Source: Nostoc sp. UCD121 | GTDB taxonomy: Bacteria; Cyanobacteriota; Cyanobacteriia; Cyanobacteriales; Nostocaceae | Assembly (NCBI RefSeq): GCF_014222285.1 | Contig: NZ_JACKZS010000031.1 | Location: forward strand, 1-51,617 | Direction: 5' to 3' | Length of the DNA: 51,617 nucleotides | In this document: one piece after another, positions 26,674 through 36,018 of the stretch | Position numbering within the stretch: position 1 is the first letter of the stretch | Layout: the number at the start of each line of letters is the position of its first letter | Program-made: the position numbers and the translations under genes | The notes under the pieces: generated by a model | What the model was told of the DNA's origin: nothing | What the model saw: the letters and a program-made list of their open reading frames with translations, nothing else | Database searches by the model: none

Positions 26674-27186
26674 GTGGACTTATCTCGTATTCCTGCCCAA
26701 CCGAAACCCGGTTTAATCAACGTTCTGATTGAAATTACTGGCGGAAGTAAAAATAAATACGAATACGACAAGGAACTAGAAGCTTTTGCTCTAGACCGAG
26801 TACTTTATTCCTCGGTTAAATATCCTTATGACTACGGCTTTGTACCCAATACTTTGGCTGAAGATGGCGATCCCCTGGATGGTATGGTCATAATTGACGA
26901 GCCAACTTTCCCAGGCTGTATTATTGCTGCGCGACCAATTGGCTTCTTGGAGATGATTGACGGTGGCGATCGCGATGAAAAAATCCTTTGTGTTCCTGAC
27001 AAAGATCCCCGCTACACTCAGGTAAAATCCCTGAAAGACGTAGCGCCACACCGCTTAGATGAAATTGCCGAATTTTTCCGTAGTTATAAAAATTTGGAAA
27101 AAAAGGTGACTGAAATTCTCGGTTGGCAAGATGTGGATAAGGTTGCAGCTTTAGTAGAAAAATCCGTCAAAGCTTATAGAGGATAA
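26674..27186 (+). CDS. ppa: Inorganic pyrophosphatase (family I)
   Basis: A 170-residue soluble pyrophosphatase that hydrolyses PPi to two phosphates with Mg2+, pulling biosynthetic reactions forward. The family signature with the metal-binding Asp residues is visible as [10 protein letters not shown] (about residues 63-72), preceded by [11 protein letters not shown] and KYEYDKE. Later Asp and Lys residues sit in [11 protein letters not shown] and [11 protein letters not shown]. The start is a GTG, supported by AGAGGA at 26661-26666, 7 nt upstream. Length is normal for the bacterial enzyme. The next gene on the same strand is panD, 136 bp away across a repeat-bearing spacer. Confidence 0.97.
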   Translation: MDLSRIPAQPKPGLINVLIEITGGSKNKYEYDKELEAFALDRVLYSSVKYPYDYGFVPNTLAEDGDPLDGMVIIDEPTFPGCIIAARPIGFLEMIDGGDRDEKILCVPDKDPRYTQVKSLKDVAPHRLDEIAEFFRSYKNLEKKVTEILGWQDVDKVAALVEKSVKAYRG

Positions 27187-27275
27187 TAGAAGAGTTAGGA
27201 GTTAGGAGTTAAGAGTTATAAATTTTTATTCCTCAATCCTAACTCCTTTACAGACGCGATTAATCGTGTCTCTAC
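27187..27275. repeat. Inverted heptamer repeats plus dispersed palindrome, copy 3
   Basis: TTAGGAGTTAGGAGTTAAGA (about 27191-27215) can pair with TCCTAACTCCTT (27236-27248). Directly after comes CAGACGCGATTAATCGTGTC (27251-27270) with TCTAC, a member of the dispersed palindrome family. Both lie in the ppa-panD spacer. Confidence 0.7.
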
Positions 27276-27322
27276 TCATAAATTTCGTTTGTTACGAAAC
27301 TGCCACTAAATCCTAAACCAGA

Positions 27323-27706
27323 ATGCAGCGTACTCTCCTTTTGGCAAAAATTCATAATTGCACCCTTACGGGGGCGAATATCAACTACGTGGGTAGTATC
27401 AGCATCGATGAAATCCTTTTGGAAAAAGCTGGGATCTTACCTTATGAGCAAGTGCAAGTAGTTAATAGTGCCAACGGTCAGCGTTTTATTACTTATGCGA
27501 TCCCGGCTCCAGCCCATTCAGGAGTAATTGAGCTAAATGGGGGTGCGGCACGTCTAGGCATTATTGGCGATCGCTTGATTATAATGACTTACGGGCAGTT
27601 CACTCCAGAAGAGTTAAAAAATTACTCTCCTACGGTAGTCATTGTGGACGAAAAAAACAGGCTGTTGGAAGTTCGGCGCTACGATGACCTGCTCGTTAAG
27701 GTCTAA
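27323..27706 (+). CDS. panD: Aspartate 1-decarboxylase (pyruvoyl-dependent)
   Basis: A 127-residue PanD, which makes beta-alanine from L-aspartate for pantothenate and coenzyme A. The self-cleavage site Gly24-Ser25 is present in YVGSISID; cleavage there creates the catalytic pyruvoyl group from Ser25. Conserved [20 protein letters not shown] and [10 protein letters not shown] are also visible, and Lys9 in [12 protein letters not shown] matches the active-site Lys. The length is as expected. The next gene starts 11 bp after the stop, so panD is very likely co-transcribed with the MBL-fold gene, and possibly with ppa. Confidence 0.97.
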
Positions 27707-27717
27707 TTTGAAGGAAA

Positions 27718-28620
27718 ATGTCAAATTTTGAGTTGTCGGATTCCCAGAGCTACATACCTGAAAAGTCTGCTACTCTGCCAAGTAGCCCAGCAGGTGAGTT
27801 TATTGTGCAATTTTGGGGTGTACGGGGTTTAATTCCTACCCCAGACACCAGCACCCACCGCTATGGTGGTAATACTGCTTGTGTAGAAATGGCTGTAGGC
27901 GGGAAACGCTTGATTTTTGATGGTGGCACTGGTTTACGCATATTGGGTAAAACTTGGCAAGAACTACAACAGCCAATACAAGCCCATTTATTTTTTACCA
28001 ACTGCCAATCAAACCGAATTCAAGGGTTTCCCTTTTTTGCTCCTGCATTTATTGGAGAAAATTGCTTTCATATTTATGGCACAGCTGCCTCAAATAGTGC
28101 CTCAATCAAACAATGTCTGTACGATCAGATGCTCCAGCCCCACTTTCCTTATCCCTTACAGGTAATGCAGTCGGAGTTGCAGTTTTACAATCTGACTCCA
28201 GACAGTGATGTAAAGCTAGATGATGTGATCATTACAACGGCATTAATCAATCAAACTCAGCGCTCAGTTGGCTACCGAGTTAGTTGGCAAGATTATAGTG
28301 TTGCCTACGTCACGGATTTGCACCAGAATGCCGAGCAAGTGGAGCAAGAGCGGATTTTAGAGTTTATTAAAGGCGTTGATTTACTGATTGCCAATGCCAC
28401 TTACACTCCCCCTACGTCTCACAACCATGACTCTGCTGATTTACTCTGGCAAGCTGCGGTAAATGCAGCTTTGAATGCTGGTGTGCAACGGCTAGCCATT
28501 TCTCATCATCACCCAGATGACCATGATGATTTTCTCGATCGGGTTCAAGTCGATATTAAATCTGCCTTTCCTGAAGCAGTATTAGCCCATGAAGGTCTAG
28601 TTTTAGCTGTTGGTAAGTGA
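27718..28620 (+). CDS. MBL-fold protein lacking the metal-binding motif
   Basis: A 300-residue metallo-beta-lactamase-fold protein. It aligns by eye with the WGVRGSIPTP / YGGNT subfamily: FWGVRGLIPTPDT (32-44), RYGGNTACVEM, LIFDGGTGLR. Where the metal motif H-x-H-x-D-H should follow LFFT, the sequence has N95-C96-Q97-S98-N99-R100, and the next ligand His is replaced by Gln179 (INQTQ). The bridging Asp (VTD, 200) and the C-terminal HHHPDDHDD (263-271) remain. It should therefore not form the normal dinuclear centre and may be a pseudoenzyme or binding protein. It lies 11 bp after panD. The reading frame is fully intact, so it does not look like a decaying gene. Confidence 0.9.
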   Translation: MSNFELSDSQSYIPEKSATLPSSPAGEFIVQFWGVRGLIPTPDTSTHRYGGNTACVEMAVGGKRLIFDGGTGLRILGKTWQELQQPIQAHLFFTNCQSNRIQGFPFFAPAFIGENCFHIYGTAASNSASIKQCLYDQMLQPHFPYPLQVMQSELQFYNLTPDSDVKLDDVIITTALINQTQRSVGYRVSWQDYSVAYVTDLHQNAEQVEQERILEFIKGVDLLIANATYTPPTSHNHDSADLLWQAAVNAALNAGVQRLAISHHHPDDHDDFLDRVQVDIKSAFPEAVLAHEGLVLAVGK

Positions 28621-28690
28621 TTTGACTCTATTGGCAAAATGGAAATTTACCCCAGATTTAAGAGAGCGGAATTCGTGGCTACACAGGTAA

Positions 28691-28752
28691 AGTCCGCCTC
28701 CGCGGACTAAGAAAAAATTAAGGGTTTGAAACCCACGGAGGTGGGTTTTGTT
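28691..28752 (+). terminator. Two consecutive hairpins after the MBL gene
   Basis: The first hairpin is AGTCCGC/GCGGACT (28691-28708). The second is AAACCCAC, GGAG loop, GTGGGTTT (28729-28748) followed by TGTTTG. They stand between the convergent MBL and HtrA-type genes and probably end both transcripts. Confidence 0.7.
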
Positions 28753-28793
28753 TGTGTAGACGCGGTTTCTAACCGCCCTTTTAACTATTGCTC

Positions 28794-30011
28794 CTACGAA
28801 GCATTTTGCAACTCGGCTGTACGGATTGAAAGCTGCTGTGTCTGATTACCCCGTTGCACTTTCACCTGTAATACTTGACCAAGACGACTGTCTTCTACAA
28901 CGTTCTGCAACTGTTCAGCGCTGGTAATAGCTTTACCATCAACTTGCAGAATTACATCCCCGCGCCGGATACCGGCAGATGCAGCTGGAGAATTGGGGAC
29001 TACTCGCATGACAAAAACACCATTAATTTCTGGTATTTGAATCGGAGAGTTGGGATCGGTGTTATTTTGCTTGGCAAGATCGGGTGTTAAAGTTAGCATT
29101 TGCACACCTAAATAGGGGTGAGCAACTTTGCCATCACGTTGCAGTTGCGCTGCGATCGCTTTCGCTTTATCAATAGGAATGGCAAACCCAATACCCATCG
29201 CGTCGGGACGAATCGCTGTGTTAATGCCAATCACTTCACCTTGACCATTTAATAGCGGCCCGCCAGAGTTACCTGGGTTAATGGCGGCATCGGTTTGAAT
29301 AAAGTCTAAGCGTTTGTCGCTAATGCCAACTTGGGCGCTGGAACGTTTGAGAGTACTGACAATTCCCAAAGTAACGGTGTTATCAAATCCTAAAGGATTA
29401 CCAACTGCGATCGCCCAATCTCCGACTTGGACATTAGTGGAAGAACCCAAGGGCGCGACTGGTAAATCGTTACCAGCGTTAATCTTGACTACTGCCAAAT
29501 CTGTAACTTCATCAATGCCTTGAACTTTTCCTTCAAAGGTGCGGCCATCTTTGAGTCGGACTGTTACCTTATCAGCCTTATCGACCACATGAGCGTTAGT
29601 CATAACTAAGCCGCTCTTGTCAATAATGAAACCTGAGCCTAAACCGCGTAACTGCTCAGAAGGGGGCATTTGTTGCGAGAAACCGTCACCAAAAAACCGA
29701 CGGAAAAATGGGTCTTCCATAAATGGATCGACGCGACGAGTAATTGTTCGTTCAGTATCAATGCGAACAACTGCTGAACCGACACGATTCACTGCTGCGG
29801 TGACAAAGCTACTACTACCGATCGCACCCGTGGCTGGTGATTGTCGTTGGGCAATCAGTTGTGAAGTATCTGCATCTGTTATTGGGGGTGCGGGTTCGGC
29901 TTGGGAGGGCAACACCTGCAAGGTGCTAACCGTTAGCACAACTCCGAGCGCGATCGCTAAAACATAACTACTGAGTTGACGTATGGATCTGGGTAATTTG
30001 GGAAATCGCAT
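28794..30011 (-). CDS. HtrA/Deg-type serine protease with PDZ domain (HhoA/HhoB class)
   Basis: A 405-residue trypsin-like protease with one C-terminal PDZ domain. Numbering from GTG 30017, the catalytic triad is His143 (MTNAHVV), Asp173 (VTDLAVVKI) and Ser251 ([10 protein letters not shown]); the PDZ domain spans about 300-400. The N-terminus (residues 15-40) is a signal/anchor ending LPSQAEP, so the protein is exported to the periplasm or thylakoid lumen, where it degrades misfolded proteins under stress. The ATG at 30011 is preferred over the GTG at 30017 because of its spacing from AGG. Size and layout fit cyanobacterial HhoA/HhoB better than the longer HtrA. Confidence 0.94.
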   Translation of the reverse strand: MRFPKLPRSIRQLSSYVLAIALGVVLTVSTLQVLPSQAEPAPPITDADTSQLIAQRQSPATGAIGSSSFVTAAVNRVGSAVVRIDTERTITRRVDPFMEDPFFRRFFGDGFSQQMPPSEQLRGLGSGFIIDKSGLVMTNAHVVDKADKVTVRLKDGRTFEGKVQGIDEVTDLAVVKINAGNDLPVAPLGSSTNVQVGDWAIAVGNPLGFDNTVTLGIVSTLKRSSAQVGISDKRLDFIQTDAAINPGNSGGPLLNGQGEVIGINTAIRPDAMGIGFAIPIDKAKAIAAQLQRDGKVAHPYLGVQMLTLTPDLAKQNNTDPNSPIQIPEINGVFVMRVVPNSPAASAGIRRGDVILQVDGKAITSAEQLQNVVEDSRLGQVLQVKVQRGNQTQQLSIRTAELQNAS

Positions 30012-30326
30012 AATCACAACCTAATTTATAAGCTTAATTGTTGCTTAGTCGTGACAAATCTATTTACAGTTATTTTTACTTCAGGTTTCGCTTGCCTTCC
30101 CAATCCTGTGGTTAGAGCATTTTACGAGTTACCTATAATCAAGTTAATGGAAAATTTAACCCAAAAGCTATTATGGACATTCACCCTTTACAAGTTCGGT
30201 TTTTACCCATCAATAAAACTTTTGGATTGCTAATAAAACTAGAAGTTTCCAAGTAGTGACACCGATACAAAGGAGATGTGGGACACCCATGCTCACTTTT
30301 GGTTCAAAACCCGATCAGATGATGAA

Positions 30327-31649
30327 CTAACTTTTGAATAAAATTTCATTTCGACTCGCTGCACCTAGCTGGGGTAAAGAGTTGATGGCTGAGTGGGGAG
30401 TGAGGTTAACAGGAACGGTGAGAGGTAGTTGTAATTGTTTAACAACACTTTGCAGTAGTTGGTCTTGTCCAGTCCGTAAACCCCAAACATTTGCGCCACG
30501 GTTGATAATAGCAAACCAAACCAAACCGCGATCGCGTGTGGGCATGACTCCGGCTAAAGCGCTCACATCTCTAAGAGTGCCAGTTTTGATTACAGTAGAT
30601 AGAGGAATGTGTCGAGAGTGTAGCGTTCCTCGGTGATCAAACCCAGACATCGGGAACAAGTCAGCCAGATTTAGCTGATGGGCAGATGCCTCACTTTGAA
30701 TAGCCATCAACATTGCACAGGCAGCCCTGGGGGAAATGCGATTTTCGGGGCCTAGTCCAGAACCATTGATTAACTGAATTTCCACTTGTGGCACTCTTGC
30801 AAGGTTAGCAGCAGTGGATTGGACTACAGCTGCTCCTCCCACTGAATCTGCTAGCATCTCTGCCATCTCGTTGTTACTGTAAACATTCATTTCCTTGATT
30901 AGTTGCTTCAAGGGTAACGAGCGATGACGCAGTAACAAAGTTTGTTGGGGGTTTGGTTGTGCCTCAACTTTCACCGTACCCGAAATGACAACTTGAGGCT
31001 TGGGCGTTCCCTTAGCCATGATTGAGTGAATGTAAATAGCAGGGCGGCCCCAAGTTGCACGATTTAGTGTTTGCTTGAGCATCATACCTGCCAGCATCGG
31101 CTGCCGTTGGAAATTCATGGCAAAAATGCCATTAATGATTAAATTTCCCTTTATCTGCTTGATACCCATTTTATTAAGAGTATTACCAAGAGCGATCGCT
31201 TCTTCCCAAACAAACATCGGATCGCCACCGCCTCTAATCACCAAATCGCCTTGCACAACTCCATTTACCACTGGCCCAGTGATACTCACCAAAGTATCAA
31301 ATTGGTAATCTGGGCCCCAAGTTTTCAAAGCAACTAGTGAAGTGGCAATTTTGGTTAAAGAGGCAGCAGGGAGAGGTGTCGTACCTTGGTGATTTGCCAT
31401 CAGCATTGGCCCTGACTGCATCCAAATTCCCTGACTCTCAGCCAGATTTTGCCCCACCACTTTTGATGTGATCAGCTTTTTCAGATATTCCTGCACCGTA
31501 GTTGCCCCAGCTGGATTGGGATCGGGGGCAAGAACTAAGCCAGGGCTACTTTGCCAAGTTAAAGCATCTAAGGCATCTAGAGGCTTGATTTGTACCCCGG
31601 CCATTTCCAGCCAGAGTGACACCAAACCTGAACCCAATAATTCCAGCAT
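30327..31649 (-). CDS. dacB: D-alanyl-D-alanine carboxypeptidase / endopeptidase (PBP4-like, S13)
   Basis: A 440-residue penicillin-binding protein of the DacB/PBP4 class that trims D-Ala from peptidoglycan or cleaves cross-links in the periplasm. All three active-site motifs are present: SxxK (Ser97-Lys100, AASLTKIA), SxN (Ser258-Asn260, VYSNNEMAE) and KTG (Lys355-Gly357, IKTGTLRD). The N-terminus has a weakly hydrophobic segment but no classical signal peptide with a cleavage site; a signal-anchor is possible. The start ATG follows AGAGGAA at proper spacing. Compared with E. coli PBP4 the extra inserted domain is small. Monocistronic. Confidence 0.9.
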   Translation of the reverse strand: MLELLGSGLVSLWLEMAGVQIKPLDALDALTWQSSPGLVLAPDPNPAGATTVQEYLKKLITSKVVGQNLAESQGIWMQSGPMLMANHQGTTPLPAASLTKIATSLVALKTWGPDYQFDTLVSITGPVVNGVVQGDLVIRGGGDPMFVWEEAIALGNTLNKMGIKQIKGNLIINGIFAMNFQRQPMLAGMMLKQTLNRATWGRPAIYIHSIMAKGTPKPQVVISGTVKVEAQPNPQQTLLLRHRSLPLKQLIKEMNVYSNNEMAEMLADSVGGAAVVQSTAANLARVPQVEIQLINGSGLGPENRISPRAACAMLMAIQSEASAHQLNLADLFPMSGFDHRGTLHSRHIPLSTVIKTGTLRDVSALAGVMPTRDRGLVWFAIINRGANVWGLRTGQDQLLQSVVKQLQLPLTVPVNLTPHSAINSLPQLGAASRNEILFKS

Positions 31650-32198
31650 ATTTCATTCCTCTATATGTGTTTAGGATGTTCTATATTATTTCCTGTGCTA
31701 ATATACACGCTTTTTTAAGCAGATCAGCATTGAGTCACAATAACTGGTGCATTAAACATCTGAAAGTAAGGTGAATCACATGATTTTCGTTATACTTTTT
31801 ACAAAAAAGACTGACCCTGAGAGCCACATCTCTTGAAAGTCAGTATAAATGAGGCAAAGCGAATTGACTCTTCATATTTCATCACTTTTTATTAAAAAAA
31901 TGATAATATTTTAGATACATTGGAAATTTCTCTTCAATACCTCTTTCAAAGTCATCCTAAAGCAGACATATCAGTAAGTTAAATTATGAAGGCATCAAAA
32001 TCATCCAACATTTTTTTCGTCTATCTAGCCTGAGATAAACTGAAACAAAGACATTGGAGTGGTGAGAAATTTTTTGCGATCGCCTACGTTATTATGTCGC
32101 TTTCATAGAGTCAAATCTTTAACGATCTAAAAGATATTAAACTGGCAATAAGCCTGTCAAAAATATTGGGATACGGGTGGAAAATCCACCCCTAAAAT
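31650..32198. other. Intergenic region without recognised genes
   Basis: About 550 bp of AT-rich sequence between the DacB-type gene and the end of the LOG-family gene. Apart from the hairpin at 32175-32191 and one HIP1 site near 32076, no gene, repeat or RNA family could be identified. Confidence 0.4.
32175..32191 (-). terminator. Hairpin downstream of the LOG-family gene
   Basis: GGGTGGA, AAA, TCCACCC: a 7-bp perfect stem ending 8 bp before the stop codon side of the LOG gene. No long T-run follows on the minus strand, so its strength as a terminator is uncertain. Confidence 0.4.
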
Positions 32199-33269
32199 CT
32201 ACTTTCTTTCTGGGTGTGCTGCATCTTCTGATGAAGCATTACCCATTTGGTTAATTGTGGCAATCATTTGATACAAACGCCCCAAGTCGCGTTGATTGAA
32301 GTGCAGAATAAGGCGGGGTAGTTCAACCGTTTCATCTTGTGCTTCTTGAGGTAATGCCTGACTTTTTTCAATCCGTCCTTTAACAATAATGTCACTGAAA
32401 TCAGCATTGAGTTGCTCTACAAGATAGTCTGATATATCTGTCTTCAGGCGGATGACTAATTGCTCGCCTACATATCGGGAGGAATGATAAACCTGGTAAA
32501 AACGAGTAATAGCGTCACAAGCCACATCCAGGTTGTCTGTCACCGTGTAAAGGCTGGGGTCTTCAGAACTGACAAGACCATTTTGCACTAATTGCTTATC
32601 AATATATTCGCTCCAAGACCGCCAGTAATCACCACCAGGATGGTCAATTAAAACTAGAGGTACTGGGCCAAACTTACCATTCTGGCTTAATGTCATACAT
32701 TCAAAAGCTTCATCTTGAGTGCCAAAGCCTCCCGGAAATAAGGCTACAGCATCACTTTCTTTGAGGAGAAAAAGCTTGCGAGTAAAGAAATATTTGAAAA
32801 TAATTAGCTTGGGATCGCCCTCTATAAAAGGGTTTGCTTCTTGTTCAAAAGGTAATTGAATATTTAATCCAAAGGAATTTTCTCGTCCAGCACCTTCGTG
32901 ACCCGCCTGCATGATTCCACCGCCACCGCCAGTCATCACCATAAACCCTAATTGAGAAACAGCGCGAGCAAACTCAAGGGCCATTTGGTACTCTGGCGTA
33001 TCTGGCGCTAGACGAGCAGAACCGAAGATGGTGACTTTGCGAACGTGTCGATAATCATAAAAAAGCTGGAAACCGCGTTCCATATCTGCTAACGCAGCCG
33101 ACAATATTTTCCAATCGAGACGCTCAATTTCGGTATCAGCTAGACGAACAATAGTAGCAAGTGCTTGCTGAATAAATTGCCGATTTTTTAATGTCGGTAA
33201 GCGAGTAATCAATTCAGCGATATCCGCCTGTAAAGACTCTAATGTGTCAAACGACGCAGATGAAGTCAT
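32199..33269 (-). CDS. LOG-family protein (cytokinin riboside 5'-monophosphate phosphoribohydrolase-like)
   Basis: A 356-residue protein with a central LOG/lysine-decarboxylase-like Rossmann domain (about 85-265). The diagnostic PGGxGTxxE motif reads FPGGFGTQDEAFE, preceded by TIFGSARLAP and MTGGGGGIMQAGHEGAG. Arg in FFTRKLFLL is also conserved. Members of this family release nucleobases from nucleoside monophosphates; bacterial long forms like this one are often wrongly called lysine decarboxylases. The N-terminal 80 residues are helical, and the C-terminal about 90 residues form an extra domain absent from short LOG proteins. Monocistronic. Confidence 0.9.
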   Translation of the reverse strand: MTSSASFDTLESLQADIAELITRLPTLKNRQFIQQALATIVRLADTEIERLDWKILSAALADMERGFQLFYDYRHVRKVTIFGSARLAPDTPEYQMALEFARAVSQLGFMVMTGGGGGIMQAGHEGAGRENSFGLNIQLPFEQEANPFIEGDPKLIIFKYFFTRKLFLLKESDAVALFPGGFGTQDEAFECMTLSQNGKFGPVPLVLIDHPGGDYWRSWSEYIDKQLVQNGLVSSEDPSLYTVTDNLDVACDAITRFYQVYHSSRYVGEQLVIRLKTDISDYLVEQLNADFSDIIVKGRIEKSQALPQEAQDETVELPRLILHFNQRDLGRLYQMIATINQMGNASSEDAAHPERK

Positions 33270-33719
33270 GAGAACTGCCGCAACAATGGCATTATATTCT
33301 ACGTGAATGACTTACACTCTAGCAAGCGGGATATAGCTCTGTGATGTACAGTTAGCAAACTCAGAACTGGTTTTGAGGTGGTATTGCTCATTACCCAAGC
33401 TGAGATCCCCATCTTTTAAGATTGGAACTCGGAAGTTGGTGTTCGGAACTCGGAAAGTCGTGTTTAGAACTCGGAAGTTGCACCTTTGAACTTGAAAGTT
33501 GCACCTTTGAACTCGGAAGTTGCACCTTTGAACTCGGAAGTTGCACCTTTGAACTCGGAAGTTGGTGTTTAAAGTTTGGGTTTTACCTTTCCCCTCGTGG
33601 TATTGCCTAATTGCGGGATGATTTGGCAACTTTCTTTCATTCCCCCCTGCTTCCTTTACCTCAGAAGCTTGCTCCAATTCATCCCACTGTTATGCAACAC
33701 CCCCCTCATCCCCCTGATT
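33270..33719. other. Spacer with 21-bp minisatellite
   Basis: This 450-bp spacer lies between the pentapeptide-repeat gene and the LOG gene, both on the minus strand. Its centre is a 7-unit 21-bp tandem repeat (33425-33571). Because the period is a multiple of three, repeat-derived reading frames are open on both strands (33312-33677 minus, 33422-33610 plus); neither shows gene-like features. Confidence 0.5.
33425..33571. repeat. Minisatellite of seven 21-bp units
   Basis: Units begin at 33425, 33446, 33467, 33488, 33509, 33530 and 33551 with the consensus GAACTCGGAAGTTGCACCTT plus T. The four central units differ at only a few positions; the outer units diverge in their last 7 bp. There are no spacers, so it is not a CRISPR array. 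Confidence 0.92.
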
Positions 33720-35486
33720 TCAATTCAACCCCAGTTGTTCTTTCAATGCCTCCGGGATATTAACTGCTGTCTCTAATCCCCGCACGCCTTCCCATTGCTG
33801 TTTTTTACCCCAGGTCATTTTTTCCATATTGGCATCGCTGAGGTCTGCACCACCGAGAATGGCGTAACTTAGATTACTGTGGCTGAGATTCGCGCCATTG
33901 AGGATTGCACCACTCAGGTTACTGCCACTGAGGTTAGCACTGTTAAGGTTGGCATGGCTGAAGTCTGTACCGAAAAGGATTGCGTCGGTGAGGTCAGCTT
34001 CGCTGAGGTCGGCTTCGCTGAGAATCACTCCACTGAGGTCAGCTTCGTTGAGACTTACCCGACTCAGGTTTACGCCGCTAAGGTCTGCGCCTAAGAACAT
34101 TGCACCGTTAAGTCTGGCATTGTTTAGTTTGGCACCATTAAGTTTGGCATAGCTAAGGTCAGCAGCCATGAGGATGGCATCACTAAGGTTGGTGCTGAAA
34201 AGAATTGTATCGCTGAGATTAGTACCGTTGAGGATGGCGTGACTCAAATCAGCACCACTGAGGTCGGCGCGGCAGAGGTCAGCATGATTAAGGTTGACGT
34301 TGCTGAGGTTGGCTTCACTTAGATTCGCACCAAAAAGGATGGCGTTGCTGAGGTCGGCGCTACTGAGGTCGGCGCTACTGAGGTCGGCGCGGCTGAGGTC
34401 GGCGCGATTCAGGTCGGCGCGGCTGAGGTTGGTACTGCTAAGGTCGGCGCGATTCAGGTCAGCGCGGCTAAGGTTGGCACAGCTAAGGTTAGCACCACTA
34501 AGGTTAGTGCTGCTGAGGTCAGCCCCACTAAGGTTAGCCCCACTAAGGTTAGCCCCACTAAGGTTAGCATCGCCGAAGTTGGCACAGCTAAGGTTAGCAC
34601 CAATGAAGTTTACGCCAGTTAAGTTGGCATCGCCGAGATAAGCAAGGCTGAGGTCAGCACCGCTAAAGTCTGCCCCGGTAAGGTTGGCATCTCCCAAGTA
34701 AGCACTACGAAAGTTACCACCTTTGAGGAATTGCCCGACTATACTGCTAAAGTTGCCAATGTCTAGGGAATCGCTATAGTTAATGATCCGCAGCAGTTGG
34801 GATGTGAAAAAATTGTCTGTATCTGGTTGGGCTGATGGATAGAAGGTAATTTTTTCTTTGAGTTCATCTTGCTCTTGGGCGTAGCGGTGTAACTCTAACA
34901 GTAAAATCAGTACGTTCAACCCTGTATAGATGTCTACCTGTCTCAGCCCGATCGCAATATTTTGAGTTGCTAGCTTTAATTTTGTTTTCTGAGGCAGGTT
35001 ATCATCTGGTGTAGCATCAATAAATTCTCCCTGACACCAGCGACGATAAAAATCTTCTAGTCGCCAGAAAAGCACTTCTGGGTCAATCTTTTGACTAGTC
35101 ACAACCAATTCCATTATTTGGTTGACTATTTCTAATTTCAGCGCTCCATTGCCTAGTAAATCATAAATCTCTTCATACATCTGGCGGTCGCGCACTTTTA
35201 AGCATAACTCTGATGGTAGCGGCCCCGATATGCGATCGCCTATCTTAGAAGTCAAACTGCTCTTTGATATTGTCCATTTTTCTAAGCTTTCTTGCAGTCT
35301 TTGAAACCATAAATCTTCCTGTAAATTACCTTGAGAAAATTTAACGCTTTTGTTTACTTTAATACTTTTTCCTAGAGATAAACCGACTTTAGTTTCCACC
35401 GATGTAGTCTTTGGCATCTCTTGTAAGCTTATATCCCTCACATAATTTCTCAGCAGTTGCCAAACTTGAGATAAATATGTTGACAT
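33720..35486 (-). CDS. Long pentapeptide-repeat protein
   Basis: A 588-residue protein. The first 240 residues form a helical domain without repeats (contains LCLKVRDRQMYEEIYDLLGN and FWRLEDFYRRWCQGEF). From about residue 250 to 565 it consists of roughly 60 A(D/N)LSx pentapeptides, such as ADLSSADLSSADLSNAILFG, which fold as a right-handed quadrilateral beta-helix. The last 25 residues cap the helix (MTWGKKQQWEGVRGL). Some pentapeptide proteins mimic DNA and inhibit gyrase, others are structural; nothing here decides. No signal peptide, so probably cytosolic. Apparent frames on the plus strand (33879-34641) are shadows of the repeats. Confidence 0.92.
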   Translation of the reverse strand: MSTYLSQVWQLLRNYVRDISLQEMPKTTSVETKVGLSLGKSIKVNKSVKFSQGNLQEDLWFQRLQESLEKWTISKSSLTSKIGDRISGPLPSELCLKVRDRQMYEEIYDLLGNGALKLEIVNQIMELVVTSQKIDPEVLFWRLEDFYRRWCQGEFIDATPDDNLPQKTKLKLATQNIAIGLRQVDIYTGLNVLILLLELHRYAQEQDELKEKITFYPSAQPDTDNFFTSQLLRIINYSDSLDIGNFSSIVGQFLKGGNFRSAYLGDANLTGADFSGADLSLAYLGDANLTGVNFIGANLSCANFGDANLSGANLSGANLSGADLSSTNLSGANLSCANLSRADLNRADLSSTNLSRADLNRADLSRADLSSADLSSADLSNAILFGANLSEANLSNVNLNHADLCRADLSGADLSHAILNGTNLSDTILFSTNLSDAILMAADLSYAKLNGAKLNNARLNGAMFLGADLSGVNLSRVSLNEADLSGVILSEADLSEADLTDAILFGTDFSHANLNSANLSGSNLSGAILNGANLSHSNLSYAILGGADLSDANMEKMTWGKKQQWEGVRGLETAVNIPEALKEQLGLN

Positions 35487-36018
35487 TTCTGTGTCCGTTG
35501 TTACATTTAAATTACTGTTTTGATAATCTGGAACTAAAATTTTTTCTCTGTTACTTTGTTTATCATTGCCAAAATAAATAGTATCAATAAATACTACACG
35601 AAAAATATCATGTGTTGTCGATATTTATGATGGGCTATACTGACGGCGTTTTTGAAGCGTAGCTTCTCGCTAACCCTTAGCCACATCAAGCTTCGTCTCT
35701 TGATGTAAATAAGTGCGATCGGAAAAATTCTTCCAAAAATCAAGTATTTTTCCGACTTTGGTTGATTTGTGATACTTTTTTCCAAAGATATTTACTAGTC
35801 TGATGTAAAAATAATACTTACTCATCGTAATAGACGCAATTGTTAGGAAAAATCCATCTGTACAACAGCGTGAACATTACGGAAAAATGGCAACTAAAAT
35901 TGAAGTCTAAACTTTATTGCTTTATATAAAGCAGCTGAAAGAATTAGCAAAAAGCAGGCTACATAACTTTGCAAAAGTTAAAACTTAACTACCGAATCGT
36001 TATTGGGGGATTGATGCG
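35487..36018. other. Divergent spacer, pentapeptide and metalloprotease genes
   Basis: A 532-bp spacer that must contain both promoters. It includes a small dispersed motif, TTTGAAGCGTAGCTTCTCGC (about 35650-35669), with inner inverted symmetry GAAGC/GCTTC. A 63-codon minus-strand frame (35594-35785) spans this motif, lacks any family resemblance and is not accepted as a gene. Confidence 0.4.

Noticed and set aside
33425..33571. Possible CRISPR array
   Set aside because: Units are contiguous 21-mers without unique spacers, and no cas genes lie near.
33312..33677. 121-codon minus-strand frame across the minisatellite
   Set aside because: Its middle is only the 21-bp tandem repeat translated (NFRVQRC units). 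It stays open because the period is a multiple of three; no domain or ribosome-binding site is seen.
33879..34641. Plus-strand Leu/Arg-rich frames opposite the pentapeptide repeats
   Set aside because: Mirror frames created by the repetitive codons of the true minus-strand gene.
35594..35785. 63-codon minus-strand frame upstream of the pentapeptide gene
   Set aside because: Runs through a dispersed repeat motif; no coding character.
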